Below, one piece after another: positions 13,708-24,486 of a stretch of DNA of 64,000 bases (the stretch's first letter is position 1; the number at the start of each line of letters is the position of its first letter). The DNA comes from Morganella morganii (GTDB lineage Bacteria; Pseudomonadota; Gammaproteobacteria; Enterobacterales; Enterobacteriaceae). The DNA lies in the NCBI RefSeq assembly GCF_019243775.1, contig NZ_CP069157.1, positions 2,170,001 to 2,234,000 on the forward strand, in the 5' to 3' direction. Below the pieces are notes generated by a model that was given only the letters and a program-made list of their open reading frames with translations, searched no databases and was not told the DNA's origin. Both the position numbers and the translations under genes were made by a program.

Positions 13708-16554
13708 TTATTCAGCCCCGGGCGGCGTGACCTGCGGAATGTAGTGCTGCATCATGGTGCGCAACGCCTGCATCGAGACCGGTTTGGAGAGACAATCGTT
13801 CATGCCGGAAGCCAGACAGCGCTCGCGCTCTTCGGCCAGCGCGTTGGCGGTGATCCCGATAACCGGTAGTGTCATCCCCTTCTCTCTCAGTGTGCGGGTC
13901 AGGTCATAACCGTTCATATTCGGCATATTGACGTCTGACAGAATAATATCCACCTCATGGGTTTCGAGGAAGTCGAGTGCATCCAGCCCGTCATCCGCCG
14001 TTGCGGTGTGGAAGCCGAACAGATGCAGCTGATCTGACAGCAGATGGCGGTTAATCGGATGGTCATCCACAATCAGGATCCGGACATGCGCGGCCTGCTG
14101 ACTGTCCGGCAGCAGCGGCGGCGGCAGATCATCGGCTTCCTGACGACGATTATTCAGGCGGTCAGAGACAAAATCAAACAGCCCGTCGAGCTGATGGGTA
14201 TTATGCCGCCAGTGATTGCCGCCCATCGGCACCGGTTTGTCAGTATAACCGGCATCCAGTTCAATCAGCAGACGCACCTGTTTCATCGCCGGGGTCACCA
14301 TGTCCGTGATCACTACCGCACAGGCAATATCTGAGCATTCAGACAACGGAACCGCTGCCGGGGCAATATCCTGCCAGTAACGCTGCATATAATCCGCCAG
14401 CACGCCGTTGCGGAACTCAAAGACCAGCGGTACAGTCAGCGGCACAATATCCGCATGATGGCCGGACGGATAGGCGGTATAGCACGGGAAGCGGATCCCG
14501 AACAGACTGCCGACCTCTTTCTGTGATTCCACCATCATGTCGCCGTCCATCAGTGAAATCAGCTTTTCACAGATAGGCAGCCCCAGCCCGGTACCCTGCG
14601 ACGGGCTGTCCGTGTTCGGCATAATCTGATAGAACGGGTCGAATAACTGGCGCAGTTCATCCTCACTGATACCGCCGCCGGTATCCTGAATATCCACATG
14701 CAGATATTCGCCGCAGACATAGACATGAATGCACACCATCCCGACATGCGTGTATTTAATCGCATTATTAAACAGGTTGGCGATCACCTGCTGCATCCGC
14801 ACCGGATCATTACAGACCAGCTCCGGCACATCTTTTTCAATAAAGCAGTACAGTGAAAGGTGTTTTTTCGCCACCAGCGGCAGGTAGTTTGCCACCACAA
14901 AATGAATATGTTCGCGGAAGTTAAACTCTCTCGGCTCAATTTTCAGCTGTTTGGATTCAATTTTGGAGAAGTCGAGAATATCACTGATAATTTTCAGCAA
15001 TAATGAGGAGGAGTTATTCATCGTGCCGAGCAGGCGCTGGGCATCCCGCGAATGTGCCATGGACTGTAACAGCTCCAGGTTACCGATAATACCGTACAGC
15101 GGCGTGCGCAGCTCATGACTGACCGTGGCAAGGAACATGGATTTCGACTGGTTAGCCTGCTCTGCCGCCTGTGCCGCATCCTGTAACGAGCTTTCCAGCT
15201 GCACACGTGCGCTGATATCCACCAGCACACAAATCGCCACTTCCTCGTTCTGGTAACGGGAATGCACAAAACTGACCTGAAGGTGCCCTCCGTTACGGGT
15301 CACCATATCTTCCATTCCCTGCCGTTTATCTTTTATCAGCAGGCCGATACGGTTGCGATCCTCAAACGAAAGCATACGCCAGTAATTATGAGCCAGCTCA
15401 TTACTCAGCAGTGCCGTACCGTCGAGTGTGCGCAGAATGCAAATCCCGACCGGTGCGGAGGCCACAATTTTATGGTTGAACTGCTCGTGCTCCTCCAGAC
15501 GCATTGCGCTGTTTTCGGCCGGCATAAATATCCGCCGTTCCAGCAGCCAGGTAAACAACCCGATAATAATGGCGGAGATCAGATTAAGAATCGCCCCGTT
15601 AAGGATCTGAAATTTCAGTTTTTCATAGATTGAGCTCAGCGGCGTGGTATATACCACACTCAGCAGGGACGGCGTGAGCCTGCGTTTAAAGACCAGTTGG
15701 GTGAATTCGTCGTCATAGCCGAAATAATTATCGTCTACCAGATAACGGTCTTTATTTTTCTGTGTGTTAATTTCTTCCGGATAAGAGAGCACGACATCAT
15801 CCTGCTCATTAATAATCACCATATTGGCCGGGAAATCGCGCAGGCGGTTAAAGTTTTCCAGCTGCAGATTACGCTCAATGCCCATCAGTGCCAGAAAACG
15901 CCCGTCATAATACAGCGGCATCATCACAAACAGGCTGGCCATTCCCTGATTACTGCCCGGCGCCGCCCAGTAAATAGTGCGCTCTTTCCCCTGACTTTTC
16001 AGGCGGAAATAGTTCTGAGAGTAATCATTGACCATTCTGCGCAGCGTTTCGCTGCTGGTGGAAAGGTTGCGGATCGGAAATGACACCATACACAGGGTTT
16101 TTGAACCGACCAGAAAGACCTGATTCAGCCCCATCGGTGCGGCGATATTGTTCTGCCAGTACGTCAGGAGATCTTTGAATGCAATAATATACGGGCCGCT
16201 GCCGGTGCGGAAGGCCGCGCAGTCGCCTTTGGTATTCAGTGCCCGGTAATCAATAAAAAAGCCGTCGGTGGTCCGGTCTGCGGGCTCTCCCGGCCGTACT
16301 TCTTTATTTTCGACAAACCGTTCATTCATATAACGGATATCGCGGGTCATATCAGTGGATTGCCGGAAATAGGCTAATAAGGCATCGTAATCGGAATAAT
16401 ATTGCTGGCGGATATCATTGCGCATCCCGTTATAGATATTCAGTAAATAGAATACCGTCACCAGCGCCCCCAGCCCCCATAACATCACACCGACGATCCG
16501 GAACAGGTAACGCGAAATTTTCAGTGATGTCTGGAAAGATGAAAAGTATCTCAA
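13708..16554 (-). CDS. rcsC: Hybrid sensor kinase RcsC, TTG start
   Basis: From TTG 16554 the protein is 948 aa, practically the E. coli length (949). The initiator is followed by R-Y-F-S-S-F-Q-T-S-L-K, aligning with E. coli M-K-Y-L-A-S-F-R-T-T-L-K, and GGAG sits five bases upstream. Two membrane spans flank a periplasmic domain; a PAS-like region, the kinase core (His in T-V-S-H-E-L-R-T-P-L-Y, G-x-G-L-x-G boxes G-T-G-L-G-L) and a receiver (Asp in I-L-S-D-V-N-M-P-N-M) follow. It phosphorylates RcsD. A longer frame to GTG 16623 has no ribosome binding site. Confidence 0.95.
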   Translation of the reverse strand: MRYFSSFQTSLKISRYLFRIVGVMLWGLGALVTVFYLLNIYNGMRNDIRQQYYSDYDALLAYFRQSTDMTRDIRYMNERFVENKEVRPGEPADRTTDGFFIDYRALNTKGDCAAFRTGSGPYIIAFKDLLTYWQNNIAAPMGLNQVFLVGSKTLCMVSFPIRNLSTSSETLRRMVNDYSQNYFRLKSQGKERTIYWAAPGSNQGMASLFVMMPLYYDGRFLALMGIERNLQLENFNRLRDFPANMVIINEQDDVVLSYPEEINTQKNKDRYLVDDNYFGYDDEFTQLVFKRRLTPSLLSVVYTTPLSSIYEKLKFQILNGAILNLISAIIIGLFTWLLERRIFMPAENSAMRLEEHEQFNHKIVASAPVGICILRTLDGTALLSNELAHNYWRMLSFEDRNRIGLLIKDKRQGMEDMVTRNGGHLQVSFVHSRYQNEEVAICVLVDISARVQLESSLQDAAQAAEQANQSKSMFLATVSHELRTPLYGIIGNLELLQSMAHSRDAQRLLGTMNNSSSLLLKIISDILDFSKIESKQLKIEPREFNFREHIHFVVANYLPLVAKKHLSLYCFIEKDVPELVCNDPVRMQQVIANLFNNAIKYTHVGMVCIHVYVCGEYLHVDIQDTGGGISEDELRQLFDPFYQIMPNTDSPSQGTGLGLPICEKLISLMDGDMMVESQKEVGSLFGIRFPCYTAYPSGHHADIVPLTVPLVFEFRNGVLADYMQRYWQDIAPAAVPLSECSDIACAVVITDMVTPAMKQVRLLIELDAGYTDKPVPMGGNHWRHNTHQLDGLFDFVSDRLNNRRQEADDLPPPLLPDSQQAAHVRILIVDDHPINRHLLSDQLHLFGFHTATADDGLDALDFLETHEVDIILSDVNMPNMNGYDLTRTLREKGMTLPVIGITANALAEERERCLASGMNDCLSKPVSMQALRTMMQHYIPQVTPPGAE

Positions 16555-16728
16555 AGGGGCTCCGCCAATAATGAATCTGATATATTCACGAGGTTTCAGA
16601 CTGTTATGTCTAGGATATACCACTGTGCAATGTTTACAAAACCCCCGGGGTAAATAAAAAGCAGGAACAATATTATTGTTCCTGCTTTATCGGTTTTTCT
16701 GATTTTATATTACCGGAAACCGGTGATA

Positions 16729-19344
16729 TTAATCGTTATTCTCTTCTGCATTATCATCAGATGCCGCATCCGTCACTTCACCGTCTTCAGAGAAATCATT
16801 TTCATCCTCTTCCGGCTCCGCAACACGCTGCAGACCGACCACTTTCTCTTCTTCTCCGGTACGGATCAGCGTCACACCCTGGGTATTACGGCCCACGATA
16901 CTGACTTCAGAGACGCGGGTGCGGACCAGAGTACCGGCATCGGTGATCATCATAATCTGATCATCCGCACCGACCTGGATTGCACCCACGACTTTCCCGT
17001 TACGCTCACTCACTTTAATGGAGATAACCCCCTGAGTGGCGCGGGATTTGGTCGGATACTCCGCTTCCGCAGTCCGCTTACCGTAGCCGTTTTCGGTGAC
17101 CGTCAGAATTTCACCTTCACCGCGCGGAATAATCAGTGACACGACCGCATCGTCGTCACCCAGACGGATACCGCGCACGCCGGTGGCGGTACGCCCCATG
17201 GCACGGACAGCATCTTCCGCAAAGCGGACGACTTTACCGTCAGCAGAGAACAGCATCACTTCGTTGCTGCCGTCAGTCAGGTCAACGCCAATCAGCTCAT
17301 CACCCTCATTGAGGTTGACGGCGATAATACCGGCGTTACGCGGACGGCTGAAGTCCTGCAGGGAGGTTTTCTTCACGGTACCGCTGGCGGTCGCCATAAA
17401 GACAAACTTACCTTCTTCATATTCACGGACCGGCAGAATAGCAGTGATACGCTCGTTCTGTTCCTGGTCCAGCGGTAATATGTTGATAATCGGACGACCG
17501 CGCGCACCACGGCTGGCTTCCGGTAACTGATACACTTTCAGCCAGTACAGCTTCCCTTTGTTGGAGAAGCAGAGAATGGTGTCGTGGGTGTTTGCCACCA
17601 GCAGACGTTCGATAAAGTCTTCTTCTTTGATACGGGCGGCAGATTTACCTTTCCCGCCGCGGCGCTGGGCTTCATAATCGGTCAGCGGCTGATACTTCAC
17701 ATAGCCCTGATGGGACAGTGTCACCACCACGTCTTCCTGACTGATCAGATCTTCGATGTTGATATCCGCTGTGTTTTCTGTGATATCAGTACGGCGCTTA
17801 TCGTTGAACTGCTCTTTCACTGCCACCAGCTCTTCACGGATGACTTCCATCAGACGCTCAGGGCTTTGCAGGATATGCAGCAGACCGGCAATCAGTTCCA
17901 GTAACTCGCGGTATTCGTCGAGCAGTTTTTCATGCTCCAGACCGGTCAGTTTCTGCAGACGCAGATCCAGAATCGCCTGAGCCTGAACTTCGGTCAGATG
18001 ATACAGACCATCGCGGATACCGAACTGCTCATCCAGGCCTTCCGGACGTGCGGCATCATCACCGGCACCGGCCAGCATGGCGGCAACCGTACCCAGTTCC
18101 CATGCCTGTGCCAGTAACCCGGCTTTTGCTTCCGCAGGCGTCGGCGCACGGCGGATAAGCTCGATAATCGGGTCGATATTGGCCAGTGCAATCGCCAGAC
18201 CTTCGAGGATATGGGCGCGTTCACGGGCTTTACGTAATTCGTAGATTGTCCGGCGGGTCACCACTTCACGGCGGTGGCGCACAAACGCACTGAGAATTTC
18301 TTTCAGATTGAGGATCTTCGGCTGTCCCTGATGCAGGGCAACCATATTGATACCAAACGTGGTCTGCATCTGTGTCAGCAGATAAAGGTTGTTCAGTACT
18401 ACTTCACCGACCGCATCGCGTTTGACTTCAATCACAATGCGCATACCGTCTTTATCGGATTCATCACGCAGTGCGCTGATACCTTCCAGACGTTTCTCTT
18501 TAACCAGCTCGGCGATTTTCTCAATCAGGCGGGCTTTGTTCACCTGATACGGAATTTCATTAACGATAATGGTTTCGCGGCCGGTTTTTTCATCCGTTTC
18601 CACTTCAGCGCGGGCACGGATATGAATTTTGCCGCGTCCGGTGCGGTAAGCATCGAGAATACCGCGGCGGCCGTTGATAATCGCCGCAGTCGGGAAGTCC
18701 GGCCCCGGGATGTGCTCCATCAGACCTTCGATGCTGATATCTTCATCATCAATATAGGCAAGGCAGCCGTCAATGACTTCACCCAGGTTATGCGGCGGAA
18801 TATTGGTTGCCATCCCGACAGCAATACCGGATGAACCATTCACCAGCAGGTTCGGGATGCGGGTCGGCATCACATCCGGGATCATTTCGGTACCGTCATA
18901 GTTCGGTACAAAATCCACGGTTTCTTTGTCGATGTCGGCTAACAGTTCATGGGCAATTTTCGCCATACGGACTTCCGTATAACGCATTGCCGCTGCGGAA
19001 TCACCGTCGATTGAACCAAAGTTACCCTGACCATCCACCAGCATATAGCGCATTGAGAACGGCTGAGCCAGGCGGACAATCGTTTCATACACAGCACTGT
19101 CACCATGGGGGTGATATTTACCGATCACATCCCCGACCACACGGGCAGATTTTTTATAGGCTTTGTTCCAGTCATTACCCAGTTCTTTCATCGCGAATAA
19201 TACGCGGCGATGAACCGGTTTCAGACCATCCCTGACATCGGGGAGCGCGCGTCCGACAATAACGGACATGGCGTAATCCAGATACGAGCTTTTCAGCTCC
19301 TCTTCGATGTTAACGGGCAAGATTTCTTTGGCATTGTCGCTCAT
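16729..19344 (-). CDS. gyrA: DNA gyrase subunit A
   Basis: An 871-aa type II topoisomerase subunit starting M-S-D-N-A-K-E-I at 19344. Active-site Tyr122 lies in A-A-M-R-Y-T-E-V. The C-terminal beta-pinwheel has the GyrA box (Q-R-R-G-G-K-G), and the tail is very acidic. In the quinolone region, Ser83 is present (G-D-S-A-V-Y-E) and residue 87 is Glu where E. coli has Asp. A longer frame to 19404 is not the likely start. Confidence 0.98.
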   Translation of the reverse strand: MSDNAKEILPVNIEEELKSSYLDYAMSVIVGRALPDVRDGLKPVHRRVLFAMKELGNDWNKAYKKSARVVGDVIGKYHPHGDSAVYETIVRLAQPFSMRYMLVDGQGNFGSIDGDSAAAMRYTEVRMAKIAHELLADIDKETVDFVPNYDGTEMIPDVMPTRIPNLLVNGSSGIAVGMATNIPPHNLGEVIDGCLAYIDDEDISIEGLMEHIPGPDFPTAAIINGRRGILDAYRTGRGKIHIRARAEVETDEKTGRETIIVNEIPYQVNKARLIEKIAELVKEKRLEGISALRDESDKDGMRIVIEVKRDAVGEVVLNNLYLLTQMQTTFGINMVALHQGQPKILNLKEILSAFVRHRREVVTRRTIYELRKARERAHILEGLAIALANIDPIIELIRRAPTPAEAKAGLLAQAWELGTVAAMLAGAGDDAARPEGLDEQFGIRDGLYHLTEVQAQAILDLRLQKLTGLEHEKLLDEYRELLELIAGLLHILQSPERLMEVIREELVAVKEQFNDKRRTDITENTADINIEDLISQEDVVVTLSHQGYVKYQPLTDYEAQRRGGKGKSAARIKEEDFIERLLVANTHDTILCFSNKGKLYWLKVYQLPEASRGARGRPIINILPLDQEQNERITAILPVREYEEGKFVFMATASGTVKKTSLQDFSRPRNAGIIAVNLNEGDELIGVDLTDGSNEVMLFSADGKVVRFAEDAVRAMGRTATGVRGIRLGDDDAVVSLIIPRGEGEILTVTENGYGKRTAEAEYPTKSRATQGVISIKVSERNGKVVGAIQVGADDQIMMITDAGTLVRTRVSEVSIVGRNTQGVTLIRTGEEEKVVGLQRVAEPEEDENDFSEDGEVTDAASDDNAEENND

Positions 19345-19531
19345 GGAGCCAGTATCCCTCATTACTCCGGATTCAAGGTGCGGAACTATACCACAAATCG
19401 CCAATGTTTAAAAAAGGAGATATAGAAATCGGGAGAGTATTTTATTTCTGACGCATCCGCGCCCGGCATTGTATACTGACGCCATCGCGTATTCCGGCAG
19501 GTTCTGCCGCAGCAAGAGAGAGAAAGAGACC

Positions 19532-20257
19532 ATGAATGACACAGCTTCCCCGCTGACAGCCAATGTCGATCCTGCGGAAATTAAAAAGTTTGAGGATGTT
19601 GCCTCACGCTGGTGGGATCTTGAGGGTGAATTTAAACCGCTGCACCGGATCAATCCGCTGCGTCTGGCTTATATTCAGCAGCGGGTTAACGGTGTGTTCG
19701 GGAAGAAAGTGCTGGATGTCGGCTGCGGTGGCGGAATTCTGGCAGAAAGTATGGCGCGGGAAGGTGCGGATGTCACCGGGCTGGATATGGGCGCGGAGCC
19801 GCTTCAGGTTGCGCGTCTGCATGCACTGGAAAGCGGCACAGATATCACCTATGTGCAGGAAACAGTGGAACAGCACGCAGAAAAACATGCGCAACGGTAT
19901 GATGTGGTGACCTGCATGGAGATGCTTGAGCATGTGCCGGATCCTGCGTCTGTAGTGCGTTCCTGTGCCCGTCTGGTCAAACCGGGGGGCGATGTGGTGT
20001 TCTCCACCATTAACCGCAACAAGAAAGCCTGGTTTATGGCTGTTATCGCAGCAGAATATATTCTGAAGATGGTACCGCCCGGTACGCACGATGCGAAAAA
20101 ATTTATCCGTCCGGCAGAGCTGATTGACTGGCTGAATAATACCGGTCTGCGCGAGCAGCACATGATTGGCTTACATTACAACCCGTTAAGCGATAAATTC
20201 TGGCTGGCACCCAATGTGGATGTAAATTATATGTTGCATACCCGTTTTATTTTATAG
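19532..20257 (+). CDS. ubiG: Ubiquinone O-methyltransferase UbiG
   Basis: A 241-aa class I SAM methyltransferase with motif [10 protein letters not shown] at about residues 60-68 and the family signature [12 protein letters not shown]. It catalyses both O-methylations of ubiquinone synthesis. ATG 19532 follows AGAAAGAGACC. Divergent from gyrA with about 190 bp between, the same order as in E. coli. Confidence 0.96.
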   Translation: MNDTASPLTANVDPAEIKKFEDVASRWWDLEGEFKPLHRINPLRLAYIQQRVNGVFGKKVLDVGCGGGILAESMAREGADVTGLDMGAEPLQVARLHALESGTDITYVQETVEQHAEKHAQRYDVVTCMEMLEHVPDPASVVRSCARLVKPGGDVVFSTINRNKKAWFMAVIAAEYILKMVPPGTHDAKKFIRPAELIDWLNNTGLREQHMIGLHYNPLSDKFWLAPNVDVNYMLHTRFIL

Positions 20258-20633
20258 TGTCAAGTTAATTACTCCGGCGATTAATAAAACGCCAAACAAA
20301 TCGCATTTTTCTAAAATTATCGCTTCGCGTAATAAGGTAAGCACAGTTTCATTTTGTCAGGGATCTCAGTGCTTACCACTCTGTCAGCGGGTGACTATCC
20401 TCAAGTTATCCACAAAAGATCCTGATTTTATACACTTGATCCTGAGCGCATTTATCATTATCTTGTTACCCATCTTTTACAGACACACTACATCTTGTGT
20501 TTAAATCGCTCAGCACCCGCTATTGACTTTCCCGGAACATTTGTTTCAGGGATCGTTTTTTATCGGGCAGATACACGTTATCAGCGCGTTAATCACAACA
20601 GGGTGTCATTTTCAAAACAGGGTATATCAACTG
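20258..20633 (+). promoter_or_regulatory. nrdA control region: DnaA box and two NrdR boxes
   Basis: A perfect DnaA box TTATCCACA lies at 20406-20414. NrdR-type boxes lie at 20453-20468 (weaker) and 20485-20500 (ACACTACATCTTGTGT), exactly 32 bp apart, the usual spacing. A promoter TTGATC (20436-20441), 17 bp, TATCTT (20459-20464) overlaps the first box. This supports control by dNTP state (NrdR) and replication (DnaA). Confidence 0.8.
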
Positions 20634-22928
20634 ATGAACCAGAATCTGCTTGTTACCAAACGTGATGGTCACAAAGAACGTATCGATTTAGACAAAATCC
20701 ACCGCGTCATTACCTGGGCCGCTGAAGGTCTGAATAATGTCTCTGTCTCCCAGGTCGAGTTACGTTCCCAGATTCAGTTCTACGACGGGATCCGTACCGC
20801 GGATATTCATGAAACCATGATTAAGGCCGCCGCCGACCTGATTTCCGCTGAAACACCGGATTATCAGTATCTGTCTGCCCGCCTGGCTATTTTTAACCTT
20901 CGCAAAAAAGCCTACGGCCAGTTTGAGCCGCCGGCGTTATATGCCCATGTACAGAAAATGGTGGCTGCCGGTAAATATGACGAAAATCTGTTAACCGATT
21001 ACACCGAAGCTGAATTTGACCAGATGAATGAGTTCATCGATCACTGGCGTGATATGAATTTCTCTTACGCCGCCGTCAAACAGCTGGAAGGGAAATATCT
21101 GGTTCAGAACCGTGTTACCGGCGAAGTGTATGAAAGTGCACAATTCCTGTATATCCTGGTTGCGGCCTGTCTGTTCTCGCATTATCCGAAAGAGACCCGT
21201 CTGGATTATATCCGCCGGTTCTATGACGCCACGTCAACCTTCAAGATTTCCCTGCCGACGCCGATTATGTCCGGTGTCCGCACCCCGACCCGCCAGTTCA
21301 GCTCCTGTGTGCTGATCGAGTGCGGCGACAGCCTGGACTCCATCAACGCGACCTCCGGTGCGATTGTCAAATATGTGTCCCAGCGTGCCGGTATCGGTAT
21401 CAACGCGGGTCGCATCCGTGCGCTCGGCAGCCCGATCCGCGGCGGTGAGGCATTCCACACCGGTTGTATCCCGTTCTACAAACATTTCCAGACCGCCGTG
21501 AAATCCTGTTCTCAGGGCGGCGTGCGCGGTGGTGCGGCGACGCTGTTCTACCCTATCTGGCATCTGGAAGTGGAAAGCCTGCTGGTACTGAAAAACAACC
21601 GTGGCGTTGAGGGCAACCGTGTCCGCCACCTCGATTACGGCGTCCAGATCAACAAACTGATGTATGAACGTCTGATCAAAGGCCAGGATATCACCCTGTT
21701 CAGCCCGTCCGATGTACCGGGGTTATATGACGCGTTCTTCGCCGATCAGGATGCGTTCGAGCGTCTTTATGAGCAGTATGAGAAAGATCCGTCTATCCGC
21801 AAACAGACGCTGAAAGCGGTGGAACTGTTCTCCCTGATGATGCAGGAACGTGCCTCGACCGGCCGTATCTATATTCAGAACGTGGATCACTGCAACACTC
21901 ACAGCCCGTTTGATCCGTTTATCGCGCCGGTGCGCCAGTCCAACCTGTGTCTGGAAATCGCCCTGCCGACCAAACCGCTTAACGATATGAATGATCCGAA
22001 CGGGGAAATCGCGCTGTGTACGCTGTCCGCGTTTAACCTGGGTGCCATTGAGAACCTCGATGAGCTGGAAGAACTGGCTATCCTGGCAGTACGTGCCCTG
22101 GATGCCCTGCTCGATTACCAGGATTATCCGATTGAAGCGGCACGCAAAGGCTCAATGGGCCGCCGTACCCTGGGTATCGGGGTGATTAACTTCGCTTACT
22201 ACCTGGCGAAACACGGTGTGCGCTATTCCGACGGCAGCGCCAATAACCTGACTCACCGCACCTTTGAAGCTATTCAGTATTACCTGCTGAAAGCCTCCAA
22301 TGAGCTGGCAAAAGAGTACGGAGCATGCCCGTGGTTTAACGAAACCACCTATTCACAGGGCATTCTGCCGATCGATACTTACAAGAAAACCCTGGATCAG
22401 CTGACCAACGAGCCGCTGCATTATGACTGGGAAGGCCTGCGCGAAGAGATCAAAAAACACGGTCTGCGTAACTCCACCCTGTCTGCCCTGATGCCGTCAG
22501 AGACATCCTCGCAGATCTCCAATGCCACCAACGGCATTGAGCCGCCACGCGGTTATATCAGTGTTAAAGCCTCGAAAGACGGTATTCTGCGCCAGGTCGT
22601 GCCGGAGTATGAGCGCCTGAAATCCGCGTATGAACTGTTATGGCAGATGCCGGGTAACGAGGGCTATCTCCAGCTGGTGGGGATTATGCAGAAGTTTGTC
22701 GATCAGGCGATTTCGTCCAACACCAACTATGATCCGACCCGGTTCCCGAGCGGCAAAGTACCGATGAACCAGTTACTGAAAGATTTGCTGCTGGCCTATA
22801 AATACGGTGTGAAAACACTTTATTACCACAATACCCGCGATGGTGCGGAGGATACCCAGGAAGACCTTCCTGAGGAAGTGGTCATCGCCGACGATGATGG
22901 TTGTGAAGGCGGCGCGTGTAAAATTTAA
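20634..22928 (+). CDS. nrdA: Ribonucleotide reductase class Ia, alpha subunit
   Basis: A 764-aa subunit beginning M-N-Q-N-L-L-V-T-K-R-D-G. An N-terminal ATP cone (about 5-90) precedes the 10-stranded barrel with Cys pairs in S-S-C-V-L-I-E-C and S-N-L-C-L-E-I, the L-C-T-L-S-A-F-N-L Cys, and the C-terminal redox pair C-E-G-G-A-C-K-I. It reduces ribonucleoside diphosphates. A longer reading frame starts at 20523, but homology fixes the start at 20634. First gene of nrdA-nrdB-yfaE. Confidence 0.98.
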   Translation: MNQNLLVTKRDGHKERIDLDKIHRVITWAAEGLNNVSVSQVELRSQIQFYDGIRTADIHETMIKAAADLISAETPDYQYLSARLAIFNLRKKAYGQFEPPALYAHVQKMVAAGKYDENLLTDYTEAEFDQMNEFIDHWRDMNFSYAAVKQLEGKYLVQNRVTGEVYESAQFLYILVAACLFSHYPKETRLDYIRRFYDATSTFKISLPTPIMSGVRTPTRQFSSCVLIECGDSLDSINATSGAIVKYVSQRAGIGINAGRIRALGSPIRGGEAFHTGCIPFYKHFQTAVKSCSQGGVRGGAATLFYPIWHLEVESLLVLKNNRGVEGNRVRHLDYGVQINKLMYERLIKGQDITLFSPSDVPGLYDAFFADQDAFERLYEQYEKDPSIRKQTLKAVELFSLMMQERASTGRIYIQNVDHCNTHSPFDPFIAPVRQSNLCLEIALPTKPLNDMNDPNGEIALCTLSAFNLGAIENLDELEELAILAVRALDALLDYQDYPIEAARKGSMGRRTLGIGVINFAYYLAKHGVRYSDGSANNLTHRTFEAIQYYLLKASNELAKEYGACPWFNETTYSQGILPIDTYKKTLDQLTNEPLHYDWEGLREEIKKHGLRNSTLSALMPSETSSQISNATNGIEPPRGYISVKASKDGILRQVVPEYERLKSAYELLWQMPGNEGYLQLVGIMQKFVDQAISSNTNYDPTRFPSGKVPMNQLLKDLLLAYKYGVKTLYYHNTRDGAEDTQEDLPEEVVIADDDGCEGGACKI

Positions 22929-22940
22929 GGTGAATAAATA

Positions 22941-24071
22941 ATGTCTTATACAACATTTTCGCAGGTACATAATGATCAGCTGAAAGAACCGATGTTCTTC
23001 GGCCAGCCGGTAAACGTCGCCCGTTACGATCAGCAGAAGTACCCGATTTTTGAATCACTGATTGAAAAACAGCTCTCCTTCTTCTGGCGTCCGGAAGAAG
23101 TGGACGTATCCCGCGATCGCATCGACTACAATGCCCTGCCGGATCACGAAAAGCATATTTTCATCAGCAACCTGAAATACCAGACCCTGCTGGATTCCAT
23201 CCAGGGCCGCAGCCCGAACGTGGCGCTGCTGCCGCTGATCTCCATTCCGGAGCTGGAAACCTGGGTGGAAACCTGGTCTTTCTCGGAAACCATTCACTCG
23301 CGTTCTTACACGCATATTATCCGTAATATCGTGAATGACCCGTCGGTGGTATTCGATGATATCGTGGCAAACGAAGAGATCATCAAACGTGCGGAAGATA
23401 TTTCCGGCTATTATGATGATCTTATCCGTATGACCAATGAATATCATATGTTCGGTGAAGGAACGCATACCGCAAACGGTAAAACCTTTACTGTTACCCT
23501 GCGCGCCCTGAAACGCCAGCTGTATCTGTGCCTGATGAGCGTCAACGCGCTGGAAGCGATCCGTTTCTATGTCAGTTTCGCCTGCTCTTTCGCCTTTGCC
23601 GAGCGCGAACTGATGGAAGGTAATGCGAAAATCATCAAACTGATCGCCCGTGATGAAGCGCTGCACCTGACCGGCACCCAGCATATGCTTAACCTGCTGC
23701 GCAGCGGCCAGGATGACCCGGAAATGGCGGAAATCGCCAAAGAGTGCGAGCAGGATTGCTACGACCTGTTTGTCCGTGCGGCGGAGCAGGAAAAAGAGTG
23801 GGCAGATTACCTGTTCTGCAACGGCTCAATGATCGGTCTGAACAAAGATATCCTGTGTCAGTATGTGGAATATATCACCAATATCCGCATGCAGGCGGTG
23901 GGTCTGCCGCTGCCTTTCAAAGTCCGCTCGAACCCGATTCCGTGGATCAACGCCTGGCTGGTATCTGATAACGTCCAGGTGGCACCACAGGAAGTGGAAG
24001 TCAGCTCCTATCTGGTCGGTCAGATTGACTCTGAAGTCAACACTGACGAACTGAGTAACTTCGAACTCTGA
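22941..24071 (+). CDS. nrdB: Ribonucleotide reductase class Ia, beta subunit
   Basis: A 376-aa diiron-tyrosyl radical subunit. Iron ligands and the radical Tyr fall in the usual helices ([11 protein letters not shown] for Glu, His and Tyr; D-E-A-L-H-L for the second Glu-His pair). The C-terminal tail ([10 protein letters not shown]) binds NrdA. It begins 12 bases after nrdA and overlaps yfaE by one base. Confidence 0.98.
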   Translation: MSYTTFSQVHNDQLKEPMFFGQPVNVARYDQQKYPIFESLIEKQLSFFWRPEEVDVSRDRIDYNALPDHEKHIFISNLKYQTLLDSIQGRSPNVALLPLISIPELETWVETWSFSETIHSRSYTHIIRNIVNDPSVVFDDIVANEEIIKRAEDISGYYDDLIRMTNEYHMFGEGTHTANGKTFTVTLRALKRQLYLCLMSVNALEAIRFYVSFACSFAFAERELMEGNAKIIKLIARDEALHLTGTQHMLNLLRSGQDDPEMAEIAKECEQDCYDLFVRAAEQEKEWADYLFCNGSMIGLNKDILCQYVEYITNIRMQAVGLPLPFKVRSNPIPWINAWLVSDNVQVAPQEVEVSSYLVGQIDSEVNTDELSNFEL

Positions 24072-24337
24072 TGCCCCGCTATAAAATCACCCTGCATGGC
24101 AACATGCAGGGTATTCAGCTGCATTATGTCAGTGAAGAACACAACAACCTGCTCAATACACTCGAACAATCCGTCCCGGTGGAATACCAGTGCCGTGAAG
24201 GCTATTGCGGTGCCTGCCGTGTCCGCCTCAAACGCGGTAAAGTCGGTTACCGGCAGCGGCCGGTGGCGTTTATTAATGACGGTGAAATTCTTCCCTGCAG
24301 TTGCTACCCGCTGAGTGACATCGACATCGAACTGTAA
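24071..24337 (+). CDS. yfaE: [2Fe-2S] ferredoxin YfaE, NrdB cofactor maintenance
   Basis: An 88-aa plant-type ferredoxin: cluster ligands in C-R-E-G-Y-C-G-A-C and a fourth Cys in L-P-C-S-C. YfaE supplies electrons to regenerate the NrdB diferric-tyrosyl cofactor. Start and nrdB stop share a base (TGATG). Confidence 0.95.
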   Translation: MPRYKITLHGNMQGIQLHYVSEEHNNLLNTLEQSVPVEYQCREGYCGACRVRLKRGKVGYRQRPVAFINDGEILPCSCYPLSDIDIEL

Positions 24338-24348
24338 GCTGTTTTGTG

Positions 24349-24373
24349 ACCGGATCTGCAATCCGGTTTTTTT
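24349..24373 (+). terminator. Terminator of the nrd operon
   Basis: ACCGGAT / ATCCGGT stem, five-base loop, T7. Confidence 0.9.
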
Positions 24374-24383
24374 ACGCCATTAG

Positions 24384-24447
24384 TGTAACGATATATTTAC
24401 GATATACGTAATTTAAATTTGACACCTTTCCTGTTTTTCATTACGCT
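24384..24447 (+). promoter_or_regulatory. tyrP promoter with TyrR boxes
   Basis: A strong TyrR box TGTAAC-N6-TTTACG lies at 24384-24401 and a weaker one, CGTAAT-N6-TTGACA, at 24407-24424, 23 bp further on. The weaker box covers the -35 TTGACA (24419-24424); a 17-bp spacer leads to TACGCT (24442-24447). The pattern resembles E. coli tyrP, repressed by TyrR with tyrosine. Confidence 0.75.
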
Positions 24448-24486
24448 TTGCGCACATATTATTGATTGAAATATCATGAGGTTTTG

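Noticed and set aside
13708..19235. Many long frames antisense to rcsC and gyrA
   Set aside because: They are shadows produced by codon bias in the real genes; no ribosome binding sites or domains.
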